The translations under genes and the position numbers were made by a program. Positions 41,959-51,172 of a stretch of 64,000 bases of DNA are shown piece after piece. Source of the DNA: CBDDEC01 sp965198045 (lineage in GTDB: Bacteria; Chloroflexota; Dehalococcoidia; UBA2979); NCBI GenBank assembly GCA_965198045.1, contig CBDAOL010000010.1, positions 124,001-188,000 on the forward strand, in the 5' to 3' direction. Numbering within the stretch: position 1 is the stretch's first letter; every line of letters begins with the position of its first letter. Under the pieces are notes generated by a model. That model was not told the DNA's origin. It saw only the letters and a list, made by a program, of their open reading frames with translations, and searched no databases.

Positions 41959-42888
41959 ATGCCGGAGTGGCGGCCAGGCTCGTTAGTGAAGGCGCGGGAG
42001 CGGGACTGGATCGTCCTGCCACAGGATGAGCCGGACGTGATTCGGTTGCGCCCCATCGACGGCGACGACGCGGACGGGATCGGCATCCATCTCCAGCTCG
42101 AGCCGGAAGCGCTGAGCGAAGCTACCTACGCGTTTCCCGACCCGGGCCGCGCCCGGGGTTCGGCACCTGGTCGGCTGCTGCACGACGCGGCACGGCTGCG
42201 GCTCCGCAGCGGCGCAGGCCCGTTCCGGTCGATGGGACGCCTGTCGGTCAGCCCGCGCCCATATCAGATCATTCCACTGATCATGGCCCTGCGGCTGGAC
42301 CCGGTCCGGCTGCTGATCGCCGACGACGTAGGCGTTGGCAAAACGATCGAAGCGGCGTTGATCGCCCGCGAACTACTCGACCGGGGTGCGATCCAGCGCA
42401 TAGGGGTGCTGTGTCCGCCGCATCTCTGCGAGCAATGGGTCCGAGAACTCAGCGCGATCCGGGAACCCCTGATGCGTCTCGCGCGCTCGCAGGTGGTCAA
42501 GCAGGGCGGCACCGAGACCCGCGCGGCTCAGTACCAACGGCTCAGGGCGGTCGTCGATCCATCGTCAGTCCTAGAGGGGCAGTTCCTCGCTTTCCTGTAC
42601 GAGTCCGGGTTCCGCCTGCCCGACCGTGCTCAGTATCGACCTGTCGAGGACCTGTACGTGCAGCCCGACTTCTACTACGAGCAACAGCGCGCTTGCGTGT
42701 TCGTTGATGGCGCCGTGCACGACCAGCCGTCGGTGGGCGCCGATGATCGGGCTAAGCGGGAGGCCCTCGAAGATCGCGGCTACCGCGTGATCACCGTCGG
42801 CCCCGACTTCGGGGGTGCAGTGCGGACCCGGCCGGACATCTTCGGTGTGATGAGGGAGGCGTCCGGCGCTGAATCCGCGGCGAACTGA
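41959..42888 (+). CDS. Chimeric remnant of DISARM-type helicases
   Basis: 309 residues in one open frame. Residues 1-175 match the start of an SNF2-type helicase of DrmD style: WRPGSLVKARERDWIVLPQD, SAPGRLLHDAARLRLRSGAG, LRLDPVRLLIADDVGVGKTI (Walker A GVGKT), IGVLCPPHLCEQWVRELS. From about 176 it switches to the end of a DUF1998-type helicase: TETRAAQYQRLRAVVDPSSV, FLYESGFRLPDRAQYRPVED, LYVQPDFYYEQQRACVFVDG, RAKREALEDRGYRVITVG (Vsr/PD-(D/E)XK-like). Walker B and all later motifs are lost, so it cannot be a working helicase. Confidence 0.55.
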   Translation: MPEWRPGSLVKARERDWIVLPQDEPDVIRLRPIDGDDADGIGIHLQLEPEALSEATYAFPDPGRARGSAPGRLLHDAARLRLRSGAGPFRSMGRLSVSPRPYQIIPLIMALRLDPVRLLIADDVGVGKTIEAALIARELLDRGAIQRIGVLCPPHLCEQWVRELSAIREPLMRLARSQVVKQGGTETRAAQYQRLRAVVDPSSVLEGQFLAFLYESGFRLPDRAQYRPVEDLYVQPDFYYEQQRACVFVDGAVHDQPSVGADDRAKREALEDRGYRVITVGPDFGGAVRTRPDIFGVMREASGAESAAN

Positions 42889-42959
42889 GGAACCACGGGA
42901 TCGCCTTCCTCGACGGCCACGTGCGGGCGTTTGCCCACTTCGGTGGGGTGCCCAACGCC
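42889..42959 (+). other. Tiny prepilin-type C-terminal relic
   Basis: The frame LRNHGIAFLDGHVRAFAHFG resembles the closing (N)xAFLDGHV motif of DUF1559-type prepilin-like proteins. It is cut by the IS6-type element. Confidence 0.25.
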
Positions 42960-43911
42960 GGCAGTGTCAGATCTCAGGGCGCGTCGACCCTTAGGCTCCA
43001 CAAGGCGACGTCGCTGATGGTCTATGCTGCAGCCAGTTCGCTGATCAGCGAGTGCCAGCGTGTGAGGAAGAGCCGTCGCTGCTCTGTCAACGCGACATGG
43101 GCGCCACCGCGGCGGCGGACGCGGAAGTACTGTCGCAGCTCATCGAACGCGCTACAGAAGCGCGACGCGGACTCGAAGCTCCCGAAGCCCTGCATCGGGT
43201 AGTAGCGCTGCTTCACCGCTCGGTGACTCTGCTCGGTGTAGTTGTTGAGGTACTGCGTCGTGCGATGCCAAGCCTTGCGGCCGATGATCCAGCGGATCGC
43301 CCGTCGGTAAGCGGGGTGCAGGTCGGTCGTGATCCGTGCGGGCTTGCGTTCGGTGATCTCGACCAGTCTCCGCAAGAACCTCCGCGCGGCATGCTTGTCT
43401 CGACGCTCGCTCAGCATCGAATCGATCAGTTCTCCGTCGCCGTCGATCGCTCGGTAGAGGTAGCACCAGCGCCCAGCGACCTTCACGTACGTTTCGTCGA
43501 GGTACCAAGACTCGCCCGCTCGGGCTCGTCGCTTGGCGCGGAGTTGGTCGGCGAGCAGTGGGGCGAATCGCAACTCCCACTCCCGGATGGTCTCATGCGT
43601 GACCTCAACGCCGCGCTGAAGGAGCATTTCCTGCCACGTCGCGGAAACTCAGCTTGTAGCGCAGACGCCACAGCACCGCGAGGAGCACCACGTCGGTCGG
43701 GACCTGAAGATCGTTGAACGGCGTGCCGGTTCGCTCGTTTGAAGCGACGCTTGCACGAGCGGCAGTTGAACCGCCGGTAGCCGAGCGTCGTGCGCGCCTG
43801 GCGTCTGGTCGTGGCGGCGGATGCACAGTGCGGACAGTTCACCGATGTCTCCTCGTCCATGCCCAGACGAGGCTAGACCACACAGTTCGAGCCCTCAGAT
43901 CTGACGCAGCC
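42960..43911 (-). mobile_element. IS6-type insertion sequence, damaged copy
   Basis: About 950 bp with the same ends as 24055-25004 (GGCAGTGTCAGATCTCAGGG at 42960 and the gccctcagatctgac end at 43891-43905), in inverse orientation. The transposase has at least one frameshift. Confidence 0.85.
43022..43860 (-). pseudogene. IS6 family transposase, frameshifted
   Basis: The N-terminus MDEETSVNCPHCASAATTRR is intact to SCKRRF, then indels near 43740 and 43630 break the frame. The remaining 201 codons from LLQRGVEVTHETIREWELRF to HSLISELAAA are nearly identical to the intact copy and include all three DDE residues. Confidence 0.9.
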
Positions 43912-43914
43912 GGT

Positions 43915-43985
43915 CATCGCCATCTCCTCGTCGCTCCGCGGACGAGGCTACGCGATGCTCCTCGAGCCCTGCATCTTGACGGCGC
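43915..43985. mobile_element. Eroded IS6-type end
   Basis: catctcctcgtcgctccgcg through gacgaggctacgcgatgctc to gagccctgcatcttgacgg parallels the adjacent IS6 end (cgatgtctcctcgtccatgc ... gagccctcagatctgac). It is a second, diverged terminus next to the first. Confidence 0.35.
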
Positions 43986-44049
43986 CGCATCGCTCACGCC
44001 GCCAGAGCTGTCCACCTCTCGGTCTTCGACCTCGGCGGCTCGCGCAGTG

Positions 44050-45516
44050 CTAGTCGCCAGCAGTCTCTGGCGTCCCCTCGGCTGAGGCTGCTCCGTCGCC
44101 TGAGGACTCCGCGGTTTCGCCGCCACCGTCCGGCTCGATCGGGTCGTCGCCCGAACCGTCTGTAGTGACGACTTGCTGGAGGTTCTTCAAGGTCCCAAGG
44201 ATGTCGATTCCGGTGAGGCTCTCGATGACCTCGGGAAGTTGCGCCACGACCTTGGTCACGTCGCCGGTGAGCCGGCTCGCGCCCACGCCGTCTCCGCCGC
44301 CGCCGATCATGACGATGCGTTCGGTCTTCGCCAGGGGCGCCGAGACGGCTGCGGCTACTTCCGGCAGTGACTCCAGCAGCTTGTCGAGCACCGCCGCCTG
44401 GCCGTACTGCTTCCAGGCGTCGGCCTTGTTCTGCATCGCCTCGGCCTCGGCCAACCCCTGCGCCCGAATCGCGTCGGCCTCGGCCTCCCCGCGGGCGCGG
44501 ATCGCCTGGGCATCGCCCTCGCCTTGCAGCCTGATCGTCTCCGAGTCGGCCTCGGCTCCCGCCACGGTCTGGGCCTTCTCGCCAGCGGCAACGGTCTCTA
44601 ATCGGAACCGCTCGGCTTCGGCGGGCCGCCGTACCGAGCCGTCCAGCTCCCGTTCGCGGCGGGTGATCTCTTGCACCTCGATCTCGATCTGCTTGGTGCG
44701 CTCAACGACCTCCACCTGCAGTTCCTGCTCGCGGATCTCCTGGCGGGTCCTCGCCTCCTGGAGCTGATACGCGAGCTCGGCTTCGGCGCGACGCGCGTTT
44801 GTCTCCTGGTCGTACGCCGCCTTCTGGACGCTGAAATCGCGCTCGGATTCGGCGATCTGCGTGTCCGCTTCGAACCTGGCCACCTCCCGGGCACGGTTCG
44901 CTTGAGCCTGAGCGATGCCCGAGTCCCGCTCCGCCTCGGCCCTTCGGATGTTCGAGTCGCGCGTGGCCTCAGCCTCGCCGATCTCCGCGTCGCGCCTGAC
45001 CTTAGCGGTCCGCGCGCGGCCCAGCGCCTCGAGGTATCCCTGCTCGTCCTGGATGTCCCGGAGCGTGAAGCTGACGATCTCGAGGCCCATGTTCGCCATG
45101 TCGGGGCCGGCCACCTCCCGCACCCGCTGGGCGAAGGCCTCCCGGTCCTGGTAGATTTGCTCCACCGTCAAGGTGCCGAGCACGGCGCGCTGGTTCCCCT
45201 CGAGGGTCTGAAGCGCGATCTGTGCGATCTCATCGGCGCGCTTCCCGAGGAACTGCTGCGACGAGGTCCTGATCGCGTCCTCGCTGCGGGCAACCTTCAC
45301 CTGCGCTACTCCGTCGACGGAGACGGCGACGCCTTCGCTTGTGTAGACGTTCGAAGTGACCACCTGCAGCGTCATCACCTCCAGCGACAGGCGCTGCGCC
45401 TTGTGGACGATCGGGAGCGCTATCATCCTGCCCCCGACCTTCACCTTCGGCTGCGCGCCGCCTCCTGACCGAAGCAACGCTTCATTCGGGCCTGCCAACT
45501 TGATGATGAATGCCAT
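44050..45516 (-). CDS. Flotillin/SPFH domain protein
   Basis: 488 residues. The SPFH domain (GGRMIALPIVHKAQRLSLEV, VYTSEGVAVSVDGVAQVKVA, GTLTVEQIYQDREAFAQRVR) spans roughly residues 1-170. A long charged coiled coil follows, with repeated AEAERD/GEAEA units to about 400, then VIESLTGIDILGTLKNLQQV and an acidic Gly/Ser-rich tail. It scaffolds membrane microdomains at the inner membrane. Its gene follows NfeD with 29 bp spacing, the classic flotillin-NfeD operon. Confidence 0.93.
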   Translation of the reverse strand: MAFIIKLAGPNEALLRSGGGAQPKVKVGGRMIALPIVHKAQRLSLEVMTLQVVTSNVYTSEGVAVSVDGVAQVKVARSEDAIRTSSQQFLGKRADEIAQIALQTLEGNQRAVLGTLTVEQIYQDREAFAQRVREVAGPDMANMGLEIVSFTLRDIQDEQGYLEALGRARTAKVRRDAEIGEAEATRDSNIRRAEAERDSGIAQAQANRAREVARFEADTQIAESERDFSVQKAAYDQETNARRAEAELAYQLQEARTRQEIREQELQVEVVERTKQIEIEVQEITRRERELDGSVRRPAEAERFRLETVAAGEKAQTVAGAEADSETIRLQGEGDAQAIRARGEAEADAIRAQGLAEAEAMQNKADAWKQYGQAAVLDKLLESLPEVAAAVSAPLAKTERIVMIGGGGDGVGASRLTGDVTKVVAQLPEVIESLTGIDILGTLKNLQQVVTTDGSGDDPIEPDGGGETAESSGDGAASAEGTPETAGD

Positions 45517-45545
45517 CGTCTACCTCCTGACGGAACCCACGCTGC

Positions 45546-46988
45546 TTACGCCTCCGGTCGGCCGTCCTCGCGCGTGAGTCTGCTCCACAGCTTCCCCAGC
45601 GGGGAGAGCAGTCTACTCCGTGGCTCTGCGGCGGGTCCTGACGCAATGCTGGATACCTTCAGGAGCCTACCAGCGTACACGCCCACCACCTGCACCTCGT
45701 CTCCCTCGCGCACGTGTTCCCCGGGGTCGGTGGTGGCAGTCCACTCCTCTTCCCGGACACGGACGCTGCCCGAGGGCTCGAGCGCGGAGAGCGCGACACC
45801 GCGCTGACCCACCAGCGCAGCCTCGGTGGCGGAAACGTACCCGGTGGGAGCGCCGCCCTCTCTCGCCAGGAAGAAGAGCGACAGCACCGCCACGGCCGCT
45901 GCCATCGCCATCGCTCCGATCAGCCACCGATTCACTCCCACCGTCGGCTCAGGGATCTCGGACGAGTCGAAGAAGCCGCCGAACAACAGGAATGCCCCAA
46001 CGAGGAACGTCACGAGGCCGCTGATCCCGAATACGCCAATGCCCGGAGCCTGCATCTCGAAGAAGAAGAGCACCATCGAGAAGAGGACGAGGGCTACACC
46101 CACCCAGTTCACCGGCAGCTGTCCGAACGCTGCGAACGCGAGCAGCAGCGCAAGCACGCCCACCACGCCCGGCCCGAAGAATCCCGGCGTGAAGAACTCG
46201 GCGAGTAGCGCCAGGCTGCCAATCGAGAGCAACAAGAACGCGATGTTCGGATCCGCAATGACCGTCAGGAAGCTCTCCAGCAGCGTCTTCTCTATCTCGC
46301 GCACCTCGACGTTCTTCATGTCAAGAACGACGCTGCCCGCAGCCGTTTCCGCGCTGCGGCCGTCGAGCTGAGCCAGGAGATCCGCCGTATCGTTGGCGAC
46401 GAGGTCAACGATCCCGAGGTCGATCGCCTCGCTCGCTGAGTAGGCCCGAGCCTGCGTGACCGTTGCCTCGAGCGCCTCGGCGTTCCGACCGCGCCGCTCC
46501 GCGATCCCTCGGATGAAGGCTTGCGTGTCCTCGTTGATCTTTCGCGCCAGCGTCTCGGGCAAGTCCTCGCCCGAGGAGCTGATCGGCGACGCCGCGCCGA
46601 TGTTCGTGGCCGGTGCCATCGCCGCGAAGTTGGCCGCCGCGGTGATGAAGGTGCCCGCCGACGCCGCCTGCGCCCCCGCGGGCGAGACGTAGACGGCTAC
46701 CGGCATGCGGGCGCCGAGGATGTCCTGCACCATGTCGCGCGTGGAGTCCAGGCGCCCCCCGGGCGTGTCGAACTCCAAGACGATGAGCACCGCTCCGTCG
46801 TCCGTTGCCTTGCCAATCGCCCTGGACAGAAAGCGGGCGCTGATCGGGTCGATCGCCCCGTCGATTCTGAGGACGGCCACATGGGGACCATCCGCACTGG
46901 CCGGCGACAGCCCCCACGCGAGGACCAGCCAGCCCAGGCCAAGTGCGAGCAGTGCGATACCGACTCCGCGGAGGACTCGCTCTGCCAC
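45546..46988 (-). CDS. nfeD: NfeD family membrane-bound serine protease (ClpP-like)
   Basis: 480 residues from a GTG with GGAGG upstream. A signal/anchor helix (GIALLALGLGWLVLAWGLSP) leads to the ClpP-like domain with FDTPGGRLDSTRDM, the nucleophile in AGAQAASAGTFITAAANFAA and a catalytic Lys region ETLARKINEDTQAFIRG. Four or five transmembrane helices (FLLLSIGSLALLAEFFTPGF, VVGVLALLLAFAAFG, VGVALVLFSMVLFFFEMQAP) precede a C-terminal OB-fold NfeD domain (ALVGQRGVALSALEPSGSVR). Partner of the downstream flotillin. Confidence 0.93.
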   Translation of the reverse strand: MAERVLRGVGIALLALGLGWLVLAWGLSPASADGPHVAVLRIDGAIDPISARFLSRAIGKATDDGAVLIVLEFDTPGGRLDSTRDMVQDILGARMPVAVYVSPAGAQAASAGTFITAAANFAAMAPATNIGAASPISSSGEDLPETLARKINEDTQAFIRGIAERRGRNAEALEATVTQARAYSASEAIDLGIVDLVANDTADLLAQLDGRSAETAAGSVVLDMKNVEVREIEKTLLESFLTVIADPNIAFLLLSIGSLALLAEFFTPGFFGPGVVGVLALLLAFAAFGQLPVNWVGVALVLFSMVLFFFEMQAPGIGVFGISGLVTFLVGAFLLFGGFFDSSEIPEPTVGVNRWLIGAMAMAAAVAVLSLFFLAREGGAPTGYVSATEAALVGQRGVALSALEPSGSVRVREEEWTATTDPGEHVREGDEVQVVGVYAGRLLKVSSIASGPAAEPRSRLLSPLGKLWSRLTREDGRPEA

Positions 46989-47084
46989 GGCGCCCCTCCG
47001 GCGAAACGCACCGGGAGTATCCCGACGGCGCCGACAACTGTCAACGAGTGCACAGCTCGCTTGGATACCGGCCGCCGGCGCCGA

Positions 47085-47455
47085 CCGCCCGCGCTACACG
47101 CCCACCTCCACGTTCGAGACGTTCCCCTTCCCGTGGCCCCTCGACACCCCCGACGAGGCGCTGACCGGCGCGCAGCGCGCGCACCGCGACGCGATCGGCG
47201 AGGCGGCGCGGGCGCTGGACGAGGCGCGGTGGCGCTGGCTCAACCCGCCCGAGCTCGTCCGCGAGGAGCCCGACGTGGCGCCCTCGCTCCCCCCGCGCCT
47301 GCTCCCCGTCGGCGAGGAGGCAGAGCAGGTGCTGAAGCGCCGCACGCTCACCAACCTCTACAACGAGGGCCCCACGTGGCTCGCCAACCTCCACGCCGAC
47401 CTCGACGCCGTTGTCTTCGCGGCGTACGGCTGGCCGGAGTCCGGCCGCATCGGTC
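47085..47455 (+). pseudogene. MmeI-like DNA methyltransferase C-terminal fragment
   Basis: The frame reads RPRYTPTSTFETFPFPWPLD, TPDEALTGAQRAHRDAIGEA, LKRRTLTNLYNEGPTWLANL, HADLDAVVFAAYGWPESG. RYTPxxTFETFPFPxP and RTLTNLYNxxPTWL...LDxAVFAAYGWP are typical of the target-recognition/C-terminal region of type IIG or DISARM/BREX-like adenine methyltransferases. The catalytic NPPY part is absent. It abuts a rearranged IS. Confidence 0.7.
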
Positions 47456-48524
47456 ATTGGCGCTCGACTCTCCGGAGGGACGGAAGCCGGTGCAGCGGAC
47501 GCCGAGTCAGCGAGTCGTCAGCAAGCCGGTGCTAGGAGACTTGCATCATGTCAACGAACAACATCTCCGGCGGGTGCTTGGTGAGTACGTCCAGCACTAC
47601 AACGCGATGCGATGACATGGTCGAGACACTCGCGCCTGAGCGTGCCGATGACGCGCTCGGCGATGGCGTTGGCATTCGGCGCGTGCTCCGGAGTCAGAAT
47701 CGTCTCGATCCCGATCCGTCGAGCTCGAGCGATGAAGTCGCCGCCGTAGCTACGGTCGCGGTCTCGGATCAGGAACCCTGGCTGCTGACCCCAGGCGGTC
47801 GCCTCGATCATCTGCTGCCAGATCCAGGGCGCGTTCGGGTGCTCCGTGACGTTCCAGTGCCGGATGCGGCGCCGGTCGTGGTCGATCACGATGAGCACGT
47901 AGAGCGTGCGGAAGGCGAGCGTCTGGACCGTGAACAGATCGGCGGCCCAGATGCTGGACGCGTGGTTGCGGAGAAACGTGCGCCACGACTGGCTCGGGGG
48001 GCGCCGCAGCGCTTGCTGGCGGTAGCGACTCACGGTGCGGGCGCTGACCTCGAAGCCAAGGGCACGCAGCTCGCCGACGATGCGGACGGCGCCCCACCGC
48101 GGATGCTCAGTGGCGCTGCACAGGATCAGCCGCTGCCACTCGGCGGGAATGTGGGGACGCCCAGGTCCGCGACGACTCTTCCAGCGCCAGTAGGCGCGCC
48201 AAGCAGAACGATGCCAGCGCACCACCGTGTCCGGCTCGACCATCACGAGCGTGCCTCGCCAGCCGGACCAACCACGTGCCAGCAGTGACCAGAGTCGGCG
48301 GTCGTGGCGACGGAGCCGCGGTCGACGACGGCCCCTTGTGTAGACGGCGAGCTGATGCCGCAGCGCCAAGTTCTCGAGGACGAGATCTCGGCGGGCGCGG
48401 ACCGATGCGAAGAGTGCTGCGACAAGCAGACGGAGGTAGAGCACAGACGAGCCTCTCGTGGCTCGCCGATACTCTGCTATCTCAGCATCGAACCGCACGG
48501 ATCAGGTTTTGCCGTCCCACGGCG
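47456..48524 (-). mobile_element. Integrase-core IS, copy A, 3' end scrambled
   Basis: The terminal repeat aggttttgccgtcccacgg (48504-48522) marks the transposase-start side. At the other side, 47456-47545 and 47546-47612 hold pieces of the transposase 3' end in opposite orientation and swapped order relative to copy B. Confidence 0.7.
47551..48498 (-). pseudogene. Integrase-core transposase, C-terminus lost
   Basis: The frame VRARRDLVLENLALRHQLAV, WGAVRIVGELRALGFEVSAR, SIWAADLFTVQTLAFRTLYV, GFLIRDRDRSYGGDFIARAR, NANAIAERVIGTLRRECLDH contains all DDE acidic residues. After CLDHVIA it runs into foreign residues because the final 50 codons were rearranged, so function is doubtful. Confidence 0.8.
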
Positions 48525-48848
48525 CGTCGTGGGAGGAGATCCCCCACGTCATCCTGCACCGCTCCGAGGGGGGAGTTCCGACCGCGCCAAGATCGGTCGA
48601 AATCGGAGGAACGGGCAGACATGCAAGGCCGTACTGCTCGACACCTGTCGTGCACCCTCAGCTCTGTCGGCTCGCTGCGGCCCAGGGCGACGGACTCGGG
48701 TATTCATTGACACAGCCAGGACTGTGAAGGATCGTTCCCAGCGCGCACGCCGCCGCGTTCACGGGCACCATCCTCGCAGTCGAGATCCGGGGAAGGAGGC
48801 CCGCGAGCGCGCCGAGCGTTCGAACCACTCCTGGGAGAGGAAAGCCCT
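48525..48848. other. Interval before hydroxyacid dehydrogenase
   Basis: No gene is recognised. The end holds gggagaggaaagccct, the ribosome-binding site of the following gene. Confidence 0.4.
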
Positions 48849-49817
48849 GTGGCAGACCGAATCGTGGCGCTGGACGGTTACACTCTCAATCCCGGCGACA
48901 TCAGCTGGGCGGGCTTCGAGGAGCTTGGTGCACTCACCGTGTACGACCGCACCGATGACGCTGCCATCATCGAGCGAGCGGCCGGGCACCGCTTCGTGCT
49001 GACCAACAAGGTGCCGCTGAGCGCGGAGACGATCGAGCAGCTCCCGGACCTCGCCTACATCGGTGTCCTGGCCACCGGCTACGACCAGGTCGACCTGGCT
49101 GCCGCCATCCGCCGTGACATCGTGGTGACCAACGTGCCGGTATACGGCACAGACTCTGTCGCGCAGCACGCCACCGCGCTGCTGCTGGAGCTGATGCGCC
49201 AGCCGGCGTTGCACGCCGCCGCGGTCCGCGCTGGCGAGTGGACGAGCAGCGTCGACTGGTGCTTCTCGTTGGCTCCCGTCACCGAGCTTGCCGGCAAGGT
49301 GCTGGGGATCGTTGGCATCGGCCGCATTGGCCGGGCGTTCGCGCGCATCGGGGCGGCGATGGGCATGAAGATCGTGGCGTTCGACGAATATCCGCCCGAC
49401 GCCGCCACCCTCGACGGCCTCGCGGTCGAGTTCACGGCGCTGGATGACCTTCTCCGCCGCGCCGACGTCGTGAGTCTGCACTGTCCGCTCACCGCGGAGA
49501 CCGATCGGCTCATGAACGCCGACCGCATCGCGCTCATGCGCCCCAGCGCGGTGCTGCTCAACACCAGCCGCGGCCCCCTCGTGGACAGCCAGGCGCTGGC
49601 GGACGCGCTCCAGACGAACCGCATCGCCGGCGCCGCCCTCGACGTGCTCGACGTCGAACCGCCACCCGGCGACCACCCGCTGCTGCAGGCGCCCAACTGC
49701 ATCATCACGCCGTACGTCGCCTGGTACGCGCAGGCGTCGCGCGAGCGCCTGATGCAGATCGCGGTCGACAACCTGGGCGGGTTCATCAAGGGCCATCCCG
49801 TCAACACCGTTGGCTGA
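48849..49817 (+). CDS. D-2-hydroxyacid dehydrogenase (NAD-dependent)
   Basis: 322 residues from GTG. Substrate domain: MADRIVALDGYTLNPGDISW to LAYIGVLATGYDQVDLAAAI. NAD domain: GKVLGIVGIGRIGRAFARIG (GxGxxG), VVSLHCPLTAETDRLMNADR, then the catalytic Arg in LLNTSRGPLVDSQALADALQ, Glu in AALDVLDVEPP and His-substitute region NCIITPYVAWYAQASRERLM, where the usual TPHxAW is TPYVAW. The catalytic His is thus replaced by Tyr, which also occurs in some glycerate-dehydrogenase-like members but could lower activity. Confidence 0.9.
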   Translation: MADRIVALDGYTLNPGDISWAGFEELGALTVYDRTDDAAIIERAAGHRFVLTNKVPLSAETIEQLPDLAYIGVLATGYDQVDLAAAIRRDIVVTNVPVYGTDSVAQHATALLLELMRQPALHAAAVRAGEWTSSVDWCFSLAPVTELAGKVLGIVGIGRIGRAFARIGAAMGMKIVAFDEYPPDAATLDGLAVEFTALDDLLRRADVVSLHCPLTAETDRLMNADRIALMRPSAVLLNTSRGPLVDSQALADALQTNRIAGAALDVLDVEPPPGDHPLLQAPNCIITPYVAWYAQASRERLMQIAVDNLGGFIKGHPVNTVG

Positions 49818-49868
49818 GCCGAGCGCAACGCCGAGGCTACGCCCAGGCACCCGTGGGACGGCAAAACC

Positions 49869-50877
49869 TCATGCGGCCCACCGATACTCATGATGCAAGC
49901 CTCCTAGCACCGGCTTGCTGACGACTCGCTGACTCGGCGTCCGCTGCACCGGCGAGCGTCCCTCCGGAGAGTCGAGCGACAATGATCGATGCGGACGCAT
50001 CGCGTTGTAGTGCTGGACGTACTCACCAAGCACCCGCCTCAGATGCCGTTCGTTGACCGCGATGACATGGTCGAGACACTCGCGCCTGAGCGTGCCGATG
50101 ACGCGCTCGGCGATGGCGTTGACATTCGGCGCCCGCACCGGCGTCAAGATCGTCTCGATTCCGATCCGTCGAGCGCGAGCGATGAAATCGCCGCCGTAGC
50201 TGCGGTCGCGGTCTCGGATCAGGAACCCTGGCTGCTGACCCCAGGCGGTCGCCTCCGATCATCTGCCTCCAGATCCAGGGCGCGATCGGGTGCTCCGTGA
50301 CGTTCCAGTGCCGGATGCGGCGCCGGCCGTGGTCGATCACGACGAACACGGAGAGCGTGCGGAAGGTGAGGGTCTGCACCGTGAACCGGTCAGCAGCCCA
50401 GATGCTGGACGCGTGGTTGCGCAGAAACGTGCGCCACGACTGACTCGGCGGTCGCCGCAGCGCCTCTGACGGTAGCGGCTCACGGTGCGAGCACTCACCT
50501 CGAAGCCAAGCGCACGCAGCCACCAACGATGCGGACGGCGCCCCACCCTGGATGCTCAGTGGCGATGCGCAGGATCAGCCGCTGCCACGCGGCGGGAATG
50601 TGGGGACGCCCAGGTCCGCGACGACTCTTCCAGCGCCAGTAGGCGCGCCAAGCAGAACGATGCCACCGCACCACCGTGTCCGGCTCGACCATCACGAGCG
50701 TGCCTCGCCAGCCGGACCAACCGCGTGCCAGCAGTGACCAGAGTCGGCGGTCGTGGCGACGGAGCCGCGGTCGACGACGGCCCCGGGTGTAGACGGCGAG
50801 CTGATGCCGCAGCGCTAAGTTCTCGAGGACGAGATCTCGGCGGGCGCGGACCGATGCGAAGAGTGCTGCGAGGCAGT
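49869..50877 (-). pseudogene. Integrase-core transposase, decayed
   Basis: Segments in shifting frames match copy A: MVEPDTVVRWHRSAWRAYWR, RRPPSQSWRTFLRNHASSIW, AADRFTVQTLTFRTL, then ANVNAIAERVIGTLRRECLD, HVIAVNERHLRRVLGEYVQH and the natural C-terminus PVLGGLHHEYRWAA at 49869. Small indels near 50260, 50470 and 50520 break it. It preserves the C-terminus that copy A lost. Confidence 0.85.
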
Positions 50878-51147
50878 GTCAGATCTCAGGGCGCGTCGAC
50901 CCTTAGGCGCCACTAGGCGACGTCGCTGGTGGTCTATGCTGCAGCCAGTTCGCTGATCAGCGAGTGCCAGCGTGTGAGGAAGAGCCGTCGCTGCTCTGTC
51001 AACGCGACATGGGCGCCACCGCGGCGGCGGACGCGGAAGTACTGTCGCAGCTCATCGAACGCGCTACAGAAGCGCGACGCGGACTCGAAGCTCCCGAAGC
51101 CCTGCATCGGGTAGTAGCGCTGCTTCACCGCTCGGTGACTCTGCTCT
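50878..51147 (-). mobile_element. IS6-type fragment
   Basis: It starts with the IS6 end gtcagatctcagggcgcg and carries the last 70 codons of the transposase (QSHRAVKQRYYPMQGFGSFE to LISELAAA). It stops abruptly at 51147 where copy B sequence resumes. Confidence 0.85.
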
Positions 51148-51172
51148 ATCAGGTTTTGCCGTCCCACGGGTG

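Larger units (their letters stand above)
49848..51172 (-). mobile_element. Integrase-core IS, copy B, interrupted by an IS6 fragment
   Basis: A 22-bp inverted repeat frames the element: cacccgtgggacggcaaaac at 49848 and its reverse complement ending 51172. Inside, the transposase reads on the minus strand from about 50870 to 49869, and a truncated IS6-type copy occupies 50878-51147 in place of the transposase 5' end. Confidence 0.8.

Noticed and set aside
24055..43911. Composite transposon formed by the two inversely oriented IS6-type copies
   Set aside because: The copies are about 18 kb apart, one is frameshifted, no target duplication is visible, and the intervening genes show no single cargo theme.
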